This document shows positions 42,877-52,204 of a stretch of 64,000 nt of DNA, piece after piece. Position 1 is the stretch's first letter; each line of letters opens with the position of its first letter. The stretch is from positions 13,511 to 77,510 of the forward strand of contig CAMIFA010000004.1 in NCBI GenBank assembly GCA_946221495.1, read 5' to 3'. The position numbers and the translations under genes are program-made. The notes under the pieces are model-generated. The model made no database searches and had not been told where the DNA came from. It worked only from the letters and a program-made list of their open reading frames with translations. The stretch is from an uncultured cyanobacterium (GTDB taxonomy: Bacteria; Cyanobacteriota; Cyanobacteriia; Cyanobacteriales; Chroococcidiopsidaceae).

Positions 42877-44406
42877 TTAAAGTCTGCGCCAGCGACGACC
42901 ATCCTGGTTAATTAACTGTTCCGCTTCCGCAGGTTCCCAAGTTCCAGCTTCATATTGGGGAACAGATGCTGGATCTGCTGGCGAGTCCCAAACAGTAAGT
43001 GCTGGAGTTACTACCCGCCAAGCAGCTTCAACTTCGTCAGCGCGTGTGAACAAAGTTTGATCGCCCATCATGCAATCAAGCAATAAGCGATCATAAGCAT
43101 CGCCTGTCGCTGAGATCCCAAATGAACCATAACTAAAGTCCATTTCAACTGAGCGAGTGCGTAAATCTGGCCCTGGCATCTTAACTTCAAACCTCAGTGA
43201 AATTCCCTCATTAGGCTGAATTCGCATTGTTAAAACATTGGCATTTACCTGTTGAGCGGCAGATTGAAATATCAGATAAGGCACTTCGCGGAACTGGATT
43301 GCTATTTCACTGACTTTCTTCGGTAGTCGCTTCCCTGTACGCAGGTAGAAAGGAACGCCTTGCCAACGCCAGTTATCAATCAGAAACTTCATTGCTACAT
43401 AAGTGGGTGTAGTTGAATTGGGATTAACTCCTGCCTCCTCTCGATATCCAGGTACTGGTTTACCTTTCATCCACCCAGCACTATATTGACCGCGTACTGC
43501 CGATCGCTCCAAATTCTGCACATCTGCTAAGTGAGTCGCTTGGAGTACCTTTAATTTTTCTGTACGGATACTTTCAGCATCAAGGGCATTGGGTGGCTCC
43601 ATTGCCGTGAAGCAAAAAAGTTGCATCAGGTGGTTTTGCAGCATATCCCGCAGTGCGCCGGAGGTTTCGTAGTATCCTGCTCGGTCTTCAACTCCTACAG
43701 TCTCGGCGACGGTAATTTGCACATGATCAACAAATTGCCGATTCCACAACGGTTCAAAAATTGCATTCGCAAACCGAAAGACGAGGAGATTTTGAACTGT
43801 TTCTTTACCTAAATAGTGATCAATTCGGTAAACCTGCTCTTCTTTGCATACTTTCTGCACTACTCTGTTCAACTCGCGAGCCGAACTCAAGTCTCGACCA
43901 AAGGGTTTCTCAATTACTAAACGAGTCCTGAGCGGGTCATCCAGCATTTGAGCTGCTCCTAGCTGCTGAATTGCTTCGGCGAAGAATTTGGGGGCAACAG
44001 AAAGGTAGAAAACTCTATTTCCGCGCGTTCCTCTTTTGCCATCCAATTGTGTCAATAAATCTTTGAGTTTCTGGTAACTTTCTGGGTTATCAATATCGCC
44101 AGAGCAGTAAAACAGACCTTGAGCAAAGTCTTGCCACAACTCCTCAGCACCAATACCGTCAGAAAACTGCTCAATGCCCTCCCGCATCTGTTCGCGGAAG
44201 TATTCGTCACTCCAATCTCGACGCGCCACTCCCACAATAGTAGTTTCTGGAGGTAGCCGCCTTTCCCGTCTGAGTTTATAAAGAGCTGGAACTAGCTTGC
44301 GTTGAGTAAGATCCCCGGAAGCACCGAATATCACCAAAATCTGAGGTTCGGGTGTTCTTTGTTGTTGCAGTCCTACGCGCAAGGGATTTTCTAGCAGCGT
44401 GACCAT
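42877..44406 (-). CDS. zwf: Glucose-6-phosphate 1-dehydrogenase
   Basis: Zwf oxidises glucose 6-phosphate to 6-phosphogluconolactone with NADP+, the entry to the oxidative pentose phosphate pathway used by cyanobacteria in the dark. The 509-residue product has IFGASGDLTQRKLVPALY (coenzyme motif), the active site RIDHYLGKE and a full C-terminal domain ending RRWRRL. It is preceded by tal (176 bp) and followed by opcA. The cyanobacterial enzyme is redox-controlled through OpcA and thioredoxin. Confidence 0.97.
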   Translation of the reverse strand: MVTLLENPLRVGLQQQRTPEPQILVIFGASGDLTQRKLVPALYKLRRERRLPPETTIVGVARRDWSDEYFREQMREGIEQFSDGIGAEELWQDFAQGLFYCSGDIDNPESYQKLKDLLTQLDGKRGTRGNRVFYLSVAPKFFAEAIQQLGAAQMLDDPLRTRLVIEKPFGRDLSSARELNRVVQKVCKEEQVYRIDHYLGKETVQNLLVFRFANAIFEPLWNRQFVDHVQITVAETVGVEDRAGYYETSGALRDMLQNHLMQLFCFTAMEPPNALDAESIRTEKLKVLQATHLADVQNLERSAVRGQYSAGWMKGKPVPGYREEAGVNPNSTTPTYVAMKFLIDNWRWQGVPFYLRTGKRLPKKVSEIAIQFREVPYLIFQSAAQQVNANVLTMRIQPNEGISLRFEVKMPGPDLRTRSVEMDFSYGSFGISATGDAYDRLLLDCMMGDQTLFTRADEVEAAWRVVTPALTVWDSPADPASVPQYEAGTWEPAEAEQLINQDGRRWRRL

Positions 44407-44582
44407 AAGTTGTTTGTAGGGTAAGTTTCAATAAGAAGTTGAGGACGGGGGTCAAGGGGAGCTCATCGGTTACACGGTTTGAGGAGGTAAAGAACTAGCG
44501 TTCACGGGTAAAAGGAGGAATTATACATCCAAACAGTCTGATCTCCCCCTGCTTCTCTTCTTCCCCAGCTCCCCCTGCTTTT

Positions 44583-45746
44583 TTAAACGGGAGACAACTG
44601 ACTGACTTTCTCTTCTAAAGAGTCCATCAACGATTGGAAGGGTTGAACAAATTTATCAATTCCTTCTACAAGCAATTCATCCATGACTTCATCTAGGTTG
44701 ATGTTAATGTCTGGATCTTTGAGATTTTCCAGCAACTTATAAGCTTCTTCTACCCCAGTATCAACGCGCGCTTGGGGATCGCAGTGATCGGCGCAGGCTT
44801 CAATCGTGTTTGGGGGTAGGGTATTTACTGTATCAGCTCCAACTAATTCATCAACATACATCACGTCGCTGTAGTTGGGATCTTTAGTGCTGGTACTAGC
44901 CCAAAGGAGACGCTGGACTTTCGCGCCTTTTGCTGCCAAGGCTTGCCACTGCTCGCTGCCAAAGATTTCTTTATACTTTTGGTAAGCTACTTTAGCATTG
45001 GCGATCGCTACTTTACCTTTAACTGCCCTCAGCTTTGCTTCTACGTTGAGATCGTCAACACCTTTTTTGAGTTTTTCATCAATACGCTGATCAATGTTGC
45101 TGTCAATGCGGCTAAGGAAGAAACTTGCTACTGAAGCAATTGTGCTAATGTCTTTACCCTCAGCTAACCGCTTTTCTAAGCCGCGAATGTAAGCCCAAGC
45201 TGTCTCAACGTAGCTATTAACAGAAAACAGCAAAGTTACATTAACATTAATGCCTTCACTGATCACTTGCTCTACTGCTGGTAAGCCTTTGGTTGTACCA
45301 GGAATCTTGATCATCACATTTTCTCGACCAATCTCCTGGTAATAGCGCAGAGCTTCTTTGATCGTTGCTTCAGTATCATGGGCAATTGTCGGTGGTACTT
45401 CAATACTCACGTAACCATCTAGCTTATTGGACGATTCATAGACAGGTCGTAAAATATCACAGGCGTTGCGGATATCTGCAAATATCAGTGATTCGTAGAT
45501 TTTATAAGTTGGCGATCCAGCGCGAATTCCGGCTTCAATATCCGCATCGTAGACTGCGTTGCCCATCATTGCCTTTTCAAAAATAGATGGGTTAGTGGTG
45601 ATCCCACAGATCCCACCGTTTTCAACCAAAGCTTTGAGTTCACCAGATTGAATCATGTCCCGAGTCAAATTATCCATCCAGATACTCTGACCGTATTCTT
45701 TGATTTCTATTAAATGATTGTTTGGCTTAGTTGCTTGGTCTGTCAT
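44583..45746 (-). CDS. tal: Transaldolase
   Basis: Transaldolase moves a dihydroxyacetone unit between sugar phosphates in the pentose phosphate pathway. The 387-residue product belongs to the long TalB-like group of cyanobacteria and actinobacteria: QSIWMDNLTRDMI, GITTNPSIFEKAM, the catalytic Lys in NVMIKIPGT and VQRLLWASTSTKDP. The gene lies between fbp (93 bp) and zwf on the same strand. Confidence 0.97.
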   Translation of the reverse strand: MTDQATKPNNHLIEIKEYGQSIWMDNLTRDMIQSGELKALVENGGICGITTNPSIFEKAMMGNAVYDADIEAGIRAGSPTYKIYESLIFADIRNACDILRPVYESSNKLDGYVSIEVPPTIAHDTEATIKEALRYYQEIGRENVMIKIPGTTKGLPAVEQVISEGINVNVTLLFSVNSYVETAWAYIRGLEKRLAEGKDISTIASVASFFLSRIDSNIDQRIDEKLKKGVDDLNVEAKLRAVKGKVAIANAKVAYQKYKEIFGSEQWQALAAKGAKVQRLLWASTSTKDPNYSDVMYVDELVGADTVNTLPPNTIEACADHCDPQARVDTGVEEAYKLLENLKDPDININLDEVMDELLVEGIDKFVQPFQSLMDSLEEKVSQLSPV

Positions 45747-45839
45747 TGTTTTATTCCTATTAATTGTTGCTTTAACTCTAGACTATTAACTAGAGAAATA
45801 GATAAGTGTAGGCATTCTTACAGTCTTCTGTCCCTAGCC

Positions 45840-46919
45840 TTACTGTGGTACACGCGATCGCTCCAGCATGATCTTTTCCCTTTCTGCTTTCACTTGTTTC
45901 TGCACAAAAGACTCCACTAGGGCAACATCATCTTTACTACCAATAATCAACGGTGTGCGCTGGTGCAGTTTTTCTGGCACTACATCCAAAATTTCTTCAG
46001 TTCCTGTACTAGCTCTACCTCCTGCTTGTTCAATCAAAAAAGCTAGAGGTGCAGATTCGTAAAGCAAACGTAACTTGCCTTCTGGCTGCTTTATCGTACC
46101 TGGGTACAGAAACACACCACCTTGAACTAAAACCCGATGAATATCTCCAACCATTGCCCCACCATAGCGAGCGGTATAACCTTCTGTTTGGTGAACATAG
46201 CGGATGTATTCCCGAAATGATTCGTCCCACTGCCAGAAGTTGCCTTCATTCACACTGTAAATCGAACCATGATTAGGAATCTGTATATTTTCATCCGAAA
46301 GGATAAACTCTCCTAAGCTGGGGTCGAGTGTGAAAGAATGAACTCCCTTACCGATCGAATACACTAGCATTGTGCTAGGACCATAAAGGATATAACCAGC
46401 TGCAATTTGTTTATGCCCATTTTGCAACAAATCACTTGCCGTCCCGTCCAAGTCTTGACCTTCTTGTTGACGAATTGCAAATATAGAACCCAAGCTTAGA
46501 TTAATATCAGTGTTGGAAGAACCATCGATCGGGTCATACAGCAGGGTATAGCGACCAATTGGGCAGTTTTCTGGAATGTAGTAAGGTTTTTCCATTTCTT
46601 CGGAAGCCAAGCGACAAACAAGACCGCTTTGCTTAAATACCGAGATAAACACATCATTAGCATAGACATCCATTTTTTTAACGGATTCTCCCTGCACATT
46701 GATGTCTCCAGTAAATCCCAAAACACCTTCCATTAATCCAGCACGGCTAAGGCGACGAGCAATAATCTTGCCAGCAAGGGCGATGCGATTCATTAAGGCA
46801 CTCAGATCCTGCGCCTCTGCTGAGAAACTTTGAAGTTGTTGCAGGACGTGACGAGATAGAGTTGTACAATCACGATCCAGAGCGTACTCCTGAGCGTCTG
46901 CTTGTTGCGCGTCAACCAT
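45840..46919 (-). CDS. fbp: Fructose-1,6-bisphosphatase, class I
   Basis: Fbp hydrolyses fructose 1,6-bisphosphate to fructose 6-phosphate. The 359-residue product is a class I enzyme: metal and substrate motifs YDPIDGSSNTDINLSLGSIF, and ARYGGAMVGDIHRVLVQGG (quoted in part), KLRLLYE near the C-terminus. GGGAG lies about 9 nt before the ATG. It is the first gene of the fbp-tal-zwf-opcA block, an arrangement well known from Nostoc and relatives, so the operon promoter should be in 46920-47160. Confidence 0.97.
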   Translation of the reverse strand: MVDAQQADAQEYALDRDCTTLSRHVLQQLQSFSAEAQDLSALMNRIALAGKIIARRLSRAGLMEGVLGFTGDINVQGESVKKMDVYANDVFISVFKQSGLVCRLASEEMEKPYYIPENCPIGRYTLLYDPIDGSSNTDINLSLGSIFAIRQQEGQDLDGTASDLLQNGHKQIAAGYILYGPSTMLVYSIGKGVHSFTLDPSLGEFILSDENIQIPNHGSIYSVNEGNFWQWDESFREYIRYVHQTEGYTARYGGAMVGDIHRVLVQGGVFLYPGTIKQPEGKLRLLYESAPLAFLIEQAGGRASTGTEEILDVVPEKLHQRTPLIIGSKDDVALVESFVQKQVKAEREKIMLERSRVPQ

Positions 46920-47161
46920 TGTTTTTATTCTCCCTATCTAGTGGGGCGATGATCACGGGATTTTATATTTACCTAGCCTACGCTAAGTGCATTGGCAACG
47001 CCCGATTCTGCTTTCTATCTTAGAGAGAGAATTTGTGAGTGAAATCTGACTTTGGGTAAACTATAAGATTAGTATCTAAAATGGAATCGCTCTAATTATT
47101 CAATGCGCTTTAACTTCTTAGCCTGAATAACTTTGCTCCAGCAAGTCAAAACAATTTAATT

Positions 47162-47330
47162 AGGACTTACGCACCACTAACCCAAGAACGTAGACGCTTC
47201 GCGGCTTGCCGCAGGCTACCGCATTCACGTAGTGTAGCGACAGCGTTTAGAACACATAGACGCGGAGCGGCTTCAAGGTAGAGTAGTACACAAAAGAATA
47301 AGAGTTTGAGAGAGTTTTTGCGTAAGTCCT
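47162..47330. mobile_element. Small element with 12-bp terminal inverted repeats (MITE-like), copy 2
   Basis: The 169-bp segment has the same ends as the 92-bp copy at 6626-6717 (AGGACTTACGCA and complement) and the same right interior. It differs by about 77 bp of GC-rich inserted DNA (CGCTTCGCGGCTTGCCGCAG and on), itself palindromic. This looks like one repeat nested inside another. Confidence 0.75.
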
Positions 47331-47380
47331 GTTAATTTAAGAGCTATTTCAACTTTAGTAGAGTGTTTATCAGAAAATAT

Positions 47381-47421
47381 CGACAAGTTGTAGCAATATT
47401 AGTAACTGCTACAACTTGTCG
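47381..47421. repeat. Perfect 15-bp inverted repeat
   Basis: CGACAAGTTGTAGCA and its complement enclose 11 bp. It lies about 100 bp past the stop of the RRM gene on the - strand. No T-run follows, so it is either a 3'-end stabiliser or a binding site. Confidence 0.7.
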
Positions 47422-47525
47422 AATATACACTTAAAAGCCTTCTGAGTTTTATTTAACTTAAGTTAAGCTCCAACTATTTATACACTGTCTTTAACTGAGT
47501 TAGCTGCCTTTAAAGGAGCGTTGGT

Positions 47526-47816
47526 CTAATATTCTCTCCTCATACCGCCGCCGCCACCACGCCGACTATTTTCTTCTCGTGGCTTTGCTTTATTAACTCT
47601 TAGCTGACGACCCATCCATTCTGCACCATCTAATTCAGTGATAGCCGTATCTTCTTGGGCATCTTCATTCATATCAACAAATGCAAAACCGCGCATCCGA
47701 CCCGTTTCGCGGTCTGTAGGCAAAACAATTCGTTTAACTGCACCGTATTCTGCAAAAACTGCTCTTAAGTCTTCTTCAGTGGCGCGGTAAGAAAGGTTTC
47801 CAACGTAAATAGTCAT
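47526..47816 (-). CDS. RRM-type RNA-binding protein
   Basis: The 96-residue protein is a single RNA-recognition motif with RNP2 IYVGNLSY and RNP1 RGFAFVDM, and a short Gly/Arg-rich tail (RRGGGGGMRREY). Cyanobacterial Rbp proteins of this kind bind mRNA and are often cold-induced or guide mRNAs to thylakoids. I start at ATG 47816, matching family members that begin MTIYVGNLSY; two earlier Met codons give only three extra residues. A long AT-rich leader lies upstream, as is usual for these genes. Confidence 0.92.
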   Translation of the reverse strand: MTIYVGNLSYRATEEDLRAVFAEYGAVKRIVLPTDRETGRMRGFAFVDMNEDAQEDTAITELDGAEWMGRQLRVNKAKPREENSRRGGGGGMRREY

Positions 47817-48179
47817 AGCGATCACGTAAATCTGAAACAGAAGCTAAAGTTCAGGTCTAGATCCAGATACTAGAAAGTGCTAGAAAGCAATTTCTCATCT
47901 GATGTACCAATGATGAATTTCCAGGGTCAGCAACCATAAGAGCGGTAGCAGTGTCTAAAACTCAATTAGTAATAAGACTGAACTTACTAGATACCGTTTT
48001 ATCATATCCTATTCCCTAGCTGGTCAAAGGTCATCTGTATTACAAAGAAATATTGACTCAAGTTTTATTTTTGATAGTCACGAGACAAGCTAGAAGGAAG
48101 GTATTAGTAAACTAGGGGTTTCAGCGTTTTAGTTTGCTAAAACTAGCAGCAAGATTGAATCTTGAGCGGATAACAAGCT
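47817..48179. other. Intergenic region between rbp and the 48180 gene
   Basis: 363 bp. Contains a short direct repeat of CTAGAAAG (about 47869-47887) and a hairpin GTTTTAG-TTTG-CTAAAAC (48126-48143) that could end the 48180-48398 transcript, though no T-run follows. The rest should be the leader and promoter of the RRM gene. Confidence 0.55.
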
Positions 48180-48398
48180 TTAGTCGATTGAAATTGACTG
48201 AGGTCCACTAGTTTTGCCGTTGTGATCTTGAATTGTCACAGAAGTATAGGTGGTAGAACCAGTCTGTTGATCAAGCCAACTTTTAACTGGATCATCAGCA
48301 CAGTTAATTCTTAGCAGACCAGAGAAGAAACCGCCTAAGAATGAAACTGGATGCTGGGTAAGTTGCTTAAAGATCGGCGTTAGTTCAGTTACAAACAT
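48180..48398 (-). CDS. Small conserved cyanobacterial protein
   Basis: The 72-residue protein begins MFVTELTPIFKQL, has HPVSFLGGFFSGLLRIN and DDPVKSWLDQQ, and ends GPQSISID. I recognise this layout from conserved small cyanobacterial proteins of unknown function. A GGAG site lies about 11 nt before the ATG. The middle (PVSFLGGFFSGLL) is mildly hydrophobic and could touch a membrane. Confidence 0.8.
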   Translation of the reverse strand: MFVTELTPIFKQLTQHPVSFLGGFFSGLLRINCADDPVKSWLDQQTGSTTYTSVTIQDHNGKTSGPQSISID

Positions 48399-48566
48399 AC
48401 AATGTGTCTCCTAATAATTGCTCAAGATTTAATTAGAGTATCCGACTTTACGAAAGTTGGATACTCACATCTCAATTGCTTCTTTTGGGATTGTAGCGTG
48501 TCCTTGGGTGAGGCTGACTGCATGGAGCTGGGGCAATGCTGAAAGAGTGGGTTATACCATGCACCT

Positions 48567-51500
48567 TTATGTCTGGTTGAGACTTATGTTTGCTGTTTCG
48601 CTAGCCACACCTTTAGTCTCTGGTTCCTCGTTGGAGAACAAACATTTATCTGAGTCACAACCCGCAGGTCCAGCCTCTATTGATTCACTTGTATCATAAT
48701 TATTTAAGCTGACGTAAAAATCATTTACTTGGCGGCGGTCTTTTACTTGTTGAGATAATTGTTCGTATTGCTGTTTGGTTATCGGTTCAAATGGCAAGCG
48801 GGGGAATGTTTGATGAGCGTCAAATCTAGCAAGTAGTGCTGCGGAGATATATCCTTCATCGTTTTGAATAGCTTTGTAGATCCGTTCACCCAAAGCTGCT
48901 ATTTCGTTTTCGCGTAATTCAATTGTGGCGCTCGTGTTGTGCGATACATAGAATTTTTGGACTTGCATATAGAAATCCATTTGGGCGATCGCACTAAATT
49001 TCCCGATATCAATTTGATCTGCTCCAGGCAAATCTGCCCATGATACAGCAACAGGGATTTCTACTAGCCATTCTGTACAACGTTCATCGAAAGGATCGTT
49101 CAACAGATTGCCAAATTCATCTTTATCTGATTGCGAGGGAATAACGTTGTAGCCGTAATCAATACAAGCTCTTGCTACAGGGTCATTTTTGCGGAAAGTA
49201 ATCCGCCGAATGAAACGTTGCGACTTTGGGGGATGCCAACCAGGAGATGCATTACTTAGGAGCGACTTTGTCCCTGAAGGTTGGATAGTAGTGCAACGGT
49301 TGGGACGTTTGAGGTTGTGGCGATCGCAGTAGTCCCAAACAACAGAAAAGACAATTTCTTTCCATTGGTTCAGGTATGTTTGCTCCTGCTGTTTAAATTG
49401 TATTCCTGCCGCCGTCTCTGGTCGTCCAGCTTCCCACCAACGCAGCCAATCTACACCAAAAGCATTAACAAAAAAGTCAAATAATCCTGTAAAAGATACA
49501 CCAACAATTGGATCTAATTCCCGCGACTTTTGGTAACGTTCTTCACTAAAATTATGGTTAAGTAAAGCGGCAACAGATAATGCTCCAGCTGTGAAAGCGT
49601 GTCTTTGTTCCTGATAGTTATGTGGATCAATTTGATTGATATGAATCTCACTCAAATTACAGTGGAAATTTGCACCAATTATTTCACCACAATTATGAGC
49701 AGTAAATCCATTAGCATCAAATCGTGCAGGACCAGGAACAGTACAATCGTAAACAGCTTCTTCACCATCAGGTTCAATAGTAGATAATGTGATAGCGAAC
49801 CGTTCACGATTAAAGTTACGCTTGTAGGCTGACAGTAAATCTTGTAAACGCCTAGCTTTGCTAGGGTCTTGAAAACCAATTAATTCTTGAAAAACAGTAA
49901 TGTTATCGTTGGCTATAACTAACTCGTGTTGTGCTTTGCAAAAATATCCTGCTAATTCACGATTTGAATTTGGCATCATTCTAATGCCTTCTAATCTACG
50001 ATTTTTATAAATACAAGATGCAACGCCTAAGCGCAGTAACATCCGTTGCACAGCTTCAAGTAACTGTAAATTACTTTGAGCTAGGCGAATGCTAATACCT
50101 TTGTTTTGAGTTCCTTGCACACTCCCATCAGCATCAAACAACCCGCGCAAAAAACCACAATAAAATTCATAACTAGCTTGTTCAACTTTAGGTGTGATTG
50201 TTTTGTGTTCGTGAGTTATTTCATAATTACCAGCGAGTTCTGCTAGTCTAGCAGAACCTACTTCAAAATATTTATTCTTCTGATGATAAAAACCAGTTAG
50301 CTTGCTACTGGAGGGAAGATAGTTTTTTACCAAGTCAAGAGCATATTCCTTCATCTCTACTTGGTTGTCACCCCAATACCGTAATTTAGCTTGATAAGTG
50401 TAGTTTGCTGGGTTAACAGCAAAACAACCATCACCTACCAAGTTACCTAGCAACCAACCTTCTTCTTGTGTTCCATCCCCATCCCAAGGCATTAATTCTC
50501 GATGGTTGTGGATTAATACACGATCGCCTGGTTGAAGTTCGGAAACAGCAACCCATTCAGAGTATTGTTTGTGCTGAGTTTGGGCTGTGACTTTAAGAAC
50601 TTGGTGATTTTCAGTTAGTCGCAGACTGTAGCCTTCTTTTGTTTGAAGTTTTACTACTGGCTTAATTCCAGTAAAAAAGAATCCTTGAGTAGTTGTGCTG
50701 AACAGTTCACCGTTAACATAGGTACTGTGTTGAATGCCAATTAAGTCTTTTACTTGTCGTGCGCCAACGCCAGTATGAACCCAAGTATCTGCCGTAACAC
50801 AAGGATTTAGGGCATATCTTGAAAGTCGGTGTTCTACTTCTGCGGTTGAAATTTCCGGATGGTGATTTTGCAGCCAAGCACGAGCATTTTCTTGTGATGT
50901 CGCGTAGGTTTCGAGAAACTCTCGTTTTAATAAATCTGAATTTAAAATATCTGCATTTGCACGAGCGATCGCTTCACCAGCCCATTGAATCGCACCTTCT
51001 CCAGAATAATACTGTTGGCGAACAGCATTCACACATTCTTCCAGACTTGGTTTGTGGTGGAACACGCGACTGTGGTTTGCCATCCGCAGCGCATCACGTT
51101 CTGGATCTATGCGCCAATTGCCATTTTCATCTTGTTGCCAAAGGTTGCCTTTAGCATTAGCAAATAATTGATCATTACTATCGCCTTGCCTCATGCCAGC
51201 TGATCTCCTGACATTGCCAGCAACTACTACAACAGCAGCTTCATCAATTAATAAACAGCATTCAACAGAATTTAGTCTTCGTCCTACAGCCTTGTTTAGA
51301 ATAGACGCACAACGTTCATATAATTCTGGTAATTTAACCGGATTAGCAACGCCGCCAAAACCTTTTAATAGTTCTCCCGCGCCGCGAATATCGTTGAGGT
51401 CGATTTCAACTTTTACCTCTTGAGAAAACCGCTCATCCGTTGAGAGTTCTAATAGTGTTTGATATGACTTAACCCAACCTGCGCGACTGTCGCCAACGTG

Positions 51501-52025
51501 AATTATTACGCGATCACCTTCTATCTCAACTTGGGTTGTTTGCCGACGCAAGTGGGCAGGAGTAGTACCAATTTCACCCTGTAAGCTCACGGTAAGATGA
51601 TTGCGGATGGGTGGGAGCTGATTAATATATTTTGGTTCCAAGACGGCTCCTGTACCACAGCCCATCATCGCTAGATCCATCATTAAACCGAAGGCACGCC
51701 AATCAACGACATTGGTACTAGTGCAGTTGTAAGCCCCAGAAAAATTTTCCGGACTATTTATCCAATCAGTGCCGCCAACCCAAAGCCAACGCCCACTAGG
51801 TAAAGACTTCATTGAGCGCTGCATCCGCTTTAATAGAGCGGCTTCTGTATTACTTAGTTTGCCTAACTTGATTAATCCTTGGAGAGTGCGATCGCACACT
51901 TCAGCCCACGTCTCACGTCCTGCATTCTTTAGGCGGCTATAAGTCCGATAAAATACCGGATTAGCAGCAGGGGCGGTTTCGGGGAACTCGCTTGTCTGAT
52001 GTACACGCTCAAGGTCTTGAACCAT
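48567..52025 (-). CDS. nrdJ: Adenosylcobalamin-dependent ribonucleotide reductase (class II) with intein
   Basis: NrdJ reduces ribonucleoside triphosphates to deoxynucleotides with coenzyme B12. I take ATG 52025 (GAG at -5; product then starts MVQDLERVH); a TTG 21 codons earlier is the alternative. The precursor is 1152 residues. After TAENPVFYRTYSR-like N-terminus come NCTSTNV and GCGTGAVLEP, then NPCGEI, which is the active-site segment and is split by an intein (residues 409-778). Downstream are TIQPSGTKSLL and a C-terminal CxxxxC pair (CDSDKC) for redox recycling. The spliced enzyme is about 782 residues, as usual for monomeric class II enzymes. CbiA nearby belongs to the pathway for its cofactor. 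Confidence 0.95.
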   Translation of the reverse strand: MVQDLERVHQTSEFPETAPAANPVFYRTYSRLKNAGRETWAEVCDRTLQGLIKLGKLSNTEAALLKRMQRSMKSLPSGRWLWVGGTDWINSPENFSGAYNCTSTNVVDWRAFGLMMDLAMMGCGTGAVLEPKYINQLPPIRNHLTVSLQGEIGTTPAHLRRQTTQVEIEGDRVIIHVGDSRAGWVKSYQTLLELSTDERFSQEVKVEIDLNDIRGAGELLKGFGGVANPVKLPELYERCASILNKAVGRRLNSVECCLLIDEAAVVVVAGNVRRSAGMRQGDSNDQLFANAKGNLWQQDENGNWRIDPERDALRMANHSRVFHHKPSLEECVNAVRQQYYSGEGAIQWAGEAIARANADILNSDLLKREFLETYATSQENARAWLQNHHPEISTAEVEHRLSRYALNPCVTADTWVHTGVGARQVKDLIGIQHSTYVNGELFSTTTQGFFFTGIKPVVKLQTKEGYSLRLTENHQVLKVTAQTQHKQYSEWVAVSELQPGDRVLIHNHRELMPWDGDGTQEEGWLLGNLVGDGCFAVNPANYTYQAKLRYWGDNQVEMKEYALDLVKNYLPSSSKLTGFYHQKNKYFEVGSARLAELAGNYEITHEHKTITPKVEQASYEFYCGFLRGLFDADGSVQGTQNKGISIRLAQSNLQLLEAVQRMLLRLGVASCIYKNRRLEGIRMMPNSNRELAGYFCKAQHELVIANDNITVFQELIGFQDPSKARRLQDLLSAYKRNFNRERFAITLSTIEPDGEEAVYDCTVPGPARFDANGFTAHNCGEIIGANFHCNLSEIHINQIDPHNYQEQRHAFTAGALSVAALLNHNFSEERYQKSRELDPIVGVSFTGLFDFFVNAFGVDWLRWWEAGRPETAAGIQFKQQEQTYLNQWKEIVFSVVWDYCDRHNLKRPNRCTTIQPSGTKSLLSNASPGWHPPKSQRFIRRITFRKNDPVARACIDYGYNVIPSQSDKDEFGNLLNDPFDERCTEWLVEIPVAVSWADLPGADQIDIGKFSAIAQMDFYMQVQKFYVSHNTSATIELRENEIAALGERIYKAIQNDEGYISAALLARFDAHQTFPRLPFEPITKQQYEQLSQQVKDRRQVNDFYVSLNNYDTSESIEAGPAGCDSDKCLFSNEEPETKGVASETANISLNQT
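49692..50801 (-). other. Intein with LAGLIDADG homing endonuclease in nrdJ
   Basis: The 370-residue intein starts at Cys409 (CVTADTWVHT, block A), has block B around TENHQVL, two LAGLIDADG motifs (LLGNLVGDGCF and LRGLFDADGSV) with their acidic residues kept, and ends VYDCTVPG...FTAHN before Cys778+1 of the C-extein (block F/G). All splicing residues (Cys1, the block B His, the penultimate His, terminal Asn, +1 Cys) are present. It sits in NP|CGEI, the active-site segment. Confidence 0.93.
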
Positions 52026-52204
52026 AGCTCGGAGTCTTGTTGGTTTGGGATAGATTAAGACTATACGCGATTTAGATGTGGGGGACAAGGATTGAAATTT
52101 TGGAAAATTTGCGCTAGGTGTAGGGTTTTATTGTGTAGCTGCTGCTGATAAAATTTAGTTGATCCTCAAGTTAAGATCGATGCAGTCTTCTTTTGGAAGC
52201 GCTG

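Larger units (their letters stand above)
46920..47525. other. Region upstream of fbp holding a MITE-like element and a hairpin
   Basis: 606 bp without a gene. 46920-47160 is the likely fbp operon promoter region. 47162-47330 is the second MITE-like element. 47381-47421 is a perfect 15-bp inverted repeat. The rest is AT-rich and I see no coding frame. Confidence 0.7.
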
